Source: Aureococcus anophagefferens (lineage: Eukaryota; Sar; Pelagophyceae; Pelagomonadales; Pelagomonadaceae). Taken from it: a DNA stretch of 18,717 nt. Location: positions 3,112,958-3,131,674 of the forward strand of contig NW_008705561.1 of the NCBI RefSeq assembly GCF_000186865.1. The letters are read 5' to 3'. A model generated the notes under the pieces. It was not told the DNA's origin, ran no database searches, and saw nothing but the letters and a program-made list of their open reading frames with translations. The position numbers and the translations under genes were made by a program. This document shows, one piece after another, positions 17,201-18,717 of this stretch (position 1 is the first letter of the stretch; every line of letters starts with the position of its first letter).

Positions 17201-17936
17201 CGTGGAAGCGGAGACTGCGCTCGTCGAGAAGGATGACGCCGCAAAGCTCCTCCGCGAGCCGTCCGCAGAGGCCCTGCCCGCCGCGGCCGCCGCGGCGGAC
17301 GCGACCCCCGTCAAGAAGGGATGGTTCGCGAAGAAGCTCGGGGGCCTCAACAAGCCCGGCGCCGTGCCGCCGGAGGTCGCCAAGGCCGAGTTCCACTGGC
17401 AGGACACCGCGGGCAACCAGCGCGGACCCTCGACGTGGGCCGAGTACGAGGCCGCGCTGCAGTCCGGCGAGACCGGGCCCGACAGCCTCGTCTACGCCGA
17501 AGGGTTCGTGGACGAGTGGAAGCCCGTCCGCGACGTGCCGCGCCTCGCGAAGCTCGTCCCGCCGCCCGCTCCGCCGCCCCCGCCGGCGCCCGTCGTCCCG
17601 GCCATGCCCCCGAAGCAGGCCGCGCCGCCCGCCCCAAAGCCGCCGCCGCCGCCGCCCAAGGCCGCCGCCGCGGACGCGGGCGACGCGCTCGAAGGGCTCA
17701 CGGAGGAGGACAAGGCCGCGGCCGCGGAGCTCGCCGAGTGGTTCAAGGCCCACGGCTACCCCTCTCTGGAACGCGCCCCGGGCGTCTTGCACGCCCTCGT
17801 CGTCGAGGGCTTCGATTCCGCGGAGGCGCTCGCGCACCTCCAAGAGGACGACGTTCTCGCGATCCCGGACATCAAGCGCGGCCACCAGAAGATGCTCATC
17901 AAGGTCGTCAAGGATCTACAAGATTCCAAGGCCTAG
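14231..17936 (+). CDS. Single-pass protein: beta-rich ectodomain, three GYF_2-like domains, SAM domain
   Basis: Exons are 14231-15520 and 15732-17936, about 1164 aa, with a further possible intron at 14467-14631. ATG 14231 has a good context (A at -3, G at +4) and opens a signal peptide (MGVRAMLFVRALLAAACVGI); an in-frame ATG at 14186 is an alternative. The roughly 600-residue ectodomain is Cys-poor and beta-rich after an early Cys cluster (STGCTPCIREPCPIC); I do not recognise it. A Ser/Gly linker and Asp/Glu patch precede the membrane span at 16261-16326 (GVVVALIVVCVAVAAGFVLY). The inner part has three copies of a GYF_2-like domain (AGNQRGPSTWAEYEAALQ, SLVYA, WKPVRDVPRL), joined by Pro/Ala linkers. 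It ends with a SAM-like domain (LAEWFKAHGYPSLE, IPDIKRGHQKMLI). GYF-type domains usually bind proline-rich peptides, so the protein may cross-link through its own linkers or recruit partners. Confidence 0.85.
14467..14631 (+). other. Possible 165-nt intron in the GYF/SAM gene
   Basis: This stretch is open in frame, but it encodes an Arg-rich segment (RARRSRTARRRARARARRRP) out of place in a secreted ectodomain. It also contains an alternating CG/CA run. GTCTAC at 14467 and CCGCTCTACAG at 14631 would remove exactly 55 codons in frame, joining SPPV to SHMGQFMAEKP. It is unproven and the donor is weak. Confidence 0.4.
15521..15731 (+). other. 211-nt GC-AG intron made by an introner
   Basis: The exon 1 frame hits a stop within about 20 codons after 15532, and the downstream frame is different. 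With the donor GC at 15521 (first bases of the target duplication GCATGGGC) and acceptor TTTGCACACAG at 15731, the exons join in phase 0 as TNIN-AWATYDDD. A GT donor at 15533 would also keep the frame and add four residues (AWAC). The GC model is preferred because it matches introner 1 exactly. Confidence 0.75.
15529..15731 (+). mobile_element. Introner 2: 203-bp element with perfect 15-bp TIRs
   Basis: The left end is CTGTGTGCAAATCAA and the right end is its exact reverse complement, ending CACACAG. The element is flanked by GCATGGGC (15521-15528) and GCCTGGGC (15732-15739), an 8-bp target duplication with one mismatch. Inside are CTTCAATGTG (15557-15566) and CGTCCAAAAATCAGCCGA (15635-15652), shared with introner 1 at identical 68-bp spacing. 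It has no coding capacity. Its interior is AT-richer than the host gene, which fits insertion into a GC-rich exon. Confidence 0.88.
16450..17567 (+). repeat. 468-bp tandem repeat encoding GYF_2-like domain plus linker
   Basis: GAGTTCCACTGGCAG recurs at 16452, 16920 and 17388, an exact 468-bp (156-codon) period. Copies 1 and 2 are almost identical; the differences I see are GACGGG versus GAAGGG and GATGAG versus GATGAC. Copy 3 is complete for the domain, then diverges into a different Pro-rich linker after about 17565. Silent sites are also conserved, so the copies are recent or kept alike by gene conversion. Confidence 0.92.
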
Positions 17937-18448
17937 AACCTTCGAGCGAAAGCCCCGAAGCAAGTCCCCGCCCCCATCTCCCGCGGCGCCACGCGCGCGC
18001 CGAATCCCACGTCCCCGCCGCCCACCTGCGAGCTCGCGGCAGCCTCCCCCCGTGCTTCTCGAGCACGAGCAAGTGAACCAAGAATCCGCGATGCCACCTT
18101 CCTCTACGAGTCCCTGGGTAACTATGGCTCCCCGGGCCCTTCGGCGGTGGCGCGCGTCCCTCGCCCCTAACACGGGCGCTAGGCGAGGTCGACGATGGCA
18201 TCGCCGCCGCCGTCGACGCGGAGCGAGTCGCGCGGCCCCGACTGGCTTGGGCGCGCCCGCGGCGACACCGTGAAGGCAAAATGCAGAGAAATTTACCCTC
18301 AGTTTCTGCATGGGCTCGTAGTCCCAGACGCTGGCCCGCGCACACAGACGCTTGACAGGGTCGAGACGCCGCCCGGGATCGTCCGCCGACGGCGCGTGTC
18401 GACCGTCGTCGTGTCGTCGACGTCCGGTCGCACTTCACCAAAAAAAGC
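17937..18448. other. Intergenic region after the GYF/SAM gene
   Basis: These 512 bp should hold the 3' UTR of the upstream gene and the promoter of the next. Open minus-strand frames across it have the Ser/Arg-rich make-up of shadow frames and contain no motif. A small hairpin is possible at about 18280-18311 (ATGCAGAGAAA against TTTCTGCAT). The stretch just before 18449 ends in an A-run (CACCAAAAAAAGC) typical of a 5' leader. No RNA gene is seen. Confidence 0.45.
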
Positions 18449-18717
18449 ATGGACGCGGACAGCCTCTGCGGCCCGTCGCCGGCGGAGGCCGTCGACGAGG
18501 GCCGGCGCGAGTCGCTGGAGCGCACGGCGCGCGACGACGAGGCGCGGAACGTCGAGATGCGCGAGAGCGGCGAGTGCCTGCCGTCCATCGACGAGGCCTT
18601 CCCCGCGCGGCCGCCGAAGCCGCCGCCGCCGCCGCACTACCTCCGGCCTCCCGAGGTCGAGCAGCACTACAGCTCCTGCTCCTCGCGTGCACGGGCGCGC
18701 CCGCGGCGGACGAGTGC
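18449..18717 (+). CDS. Probable 5' end of a further gene (truncated by the window)
   Basis: ATG 18449 follows an A-rich leader and opens a frame that stays open to the window edge. It encodes an acidic start (MDADSLCGPSPAEAVDEGRR), a charged stretch with NVEMRESGECLPSIDEAFP, and a proline run (RPPKPPPPPHYLRPPEVEQHY). Near 18690 the sequence turns Arg-rich, and a GTGCAC there might be an intron donor. There is no signal peptide. Function is unknown. The amino-acid make-up favours this frame over the overlapping minus-strand frames. Confidence 0.45.
   Translation, partial: MDADSLCGPSPAEAVDEGRRESLERTARDDEARNVEMRESGECLPSIDEAFPARPPKPPPPPHYLRPPEVEQHYSSCSSRARARPRRTS

Noticed and set aside
16080..17885. 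Long minus-strand frame rich in Gly/Arg/Leu
   Set aside because: It is antisense to the GYF repeats and repeats with the same 468-bp period; no independent coding signal.
16075..18273. Very long plus-strand Arg/Pro/Ser open frame
   Set aside because: It is a shadow of the GYF/SAM gene caused by high GC content; it has no domains and runs through that gene's stop into the spacer.
17908..18588. Minus-strand frame of 226 residues in the right-hand spacer
   Set aside because: Ser/Arg-rich, no motif, overlaps the end of one gene and the start of another; treated as a shadow.

Overview
The window reads as nuclear DNA of a GC-rich eukaryotic alga. The best fit is a stramenopile of the pelagophyte type (Aureococcus-like). 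The evidence is spliced genes with very short introns, Kozak-like starts with A at -3 and no bacterial operon structure. Other signs are secreted proteins with Pro/Thr/Ser 'PTxxPT' stalks and LNR-type Cys modules. Most telling are two introner elements: spliced, transposon-like introns with terminal inverted repeats (TIRs) and 8-bp target duplications, of the kind known from Aureococcus and Micromonas. The species is inferred, not proven.

Layout, left to right: (A) 2-1702 +, 3' part of a Cys-rich multi-pass membrane protein. (B) 1767-3756 -, an SK-like potassium channel with one 73-nt intron, converging on A. (C) 4279-5993 -, a signal-peptide plus ankyrin protein interrupted by introner 1. 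(D) 6111-7930 +, an ABCG half-transporter with a one-base frameshift, divergent from C. (E) 8021-8491 -, a small helical protein. (F) 8745-10122 +, a coiled-coil protein with five regularly spaced K-I...W modules, divergent from E. (G) 10335-13976 -, a single-pass receptor-like protein (two LNR-like modules, PT stalk, three Cys repeats, membrane span, A/E/K/R coiled coil, C-terminal SAM domain) with one apparent frameshift and a 15-nt first exon. (H) 14231-17936 +, a second single-pass protein (beta-rich ectodomain, membrane span, three near-identical GYF_2-like domains, C-terminal SAM domain) interrupted by introner 2. (I) 18449 to the end +, the probable start of another gene.

Most notable are the introners. 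They lie in different genes, share an internal core in the same register, and sit in opposite orientations relative to transcription. In both, the 8-bp target duplication begins with GC and supplies the 5' splice site, and the element's terminal CAG supplies the 3' splice site. Removing duplication plus element restores the pre-insertion reading frame exactly. Second, G and H are divided by only 254 bp, point away from each other, and end in related SAM domains, which suggests a co-regulated pair of surface proteins. All functional statements rest on motif reading; no database search was possible.
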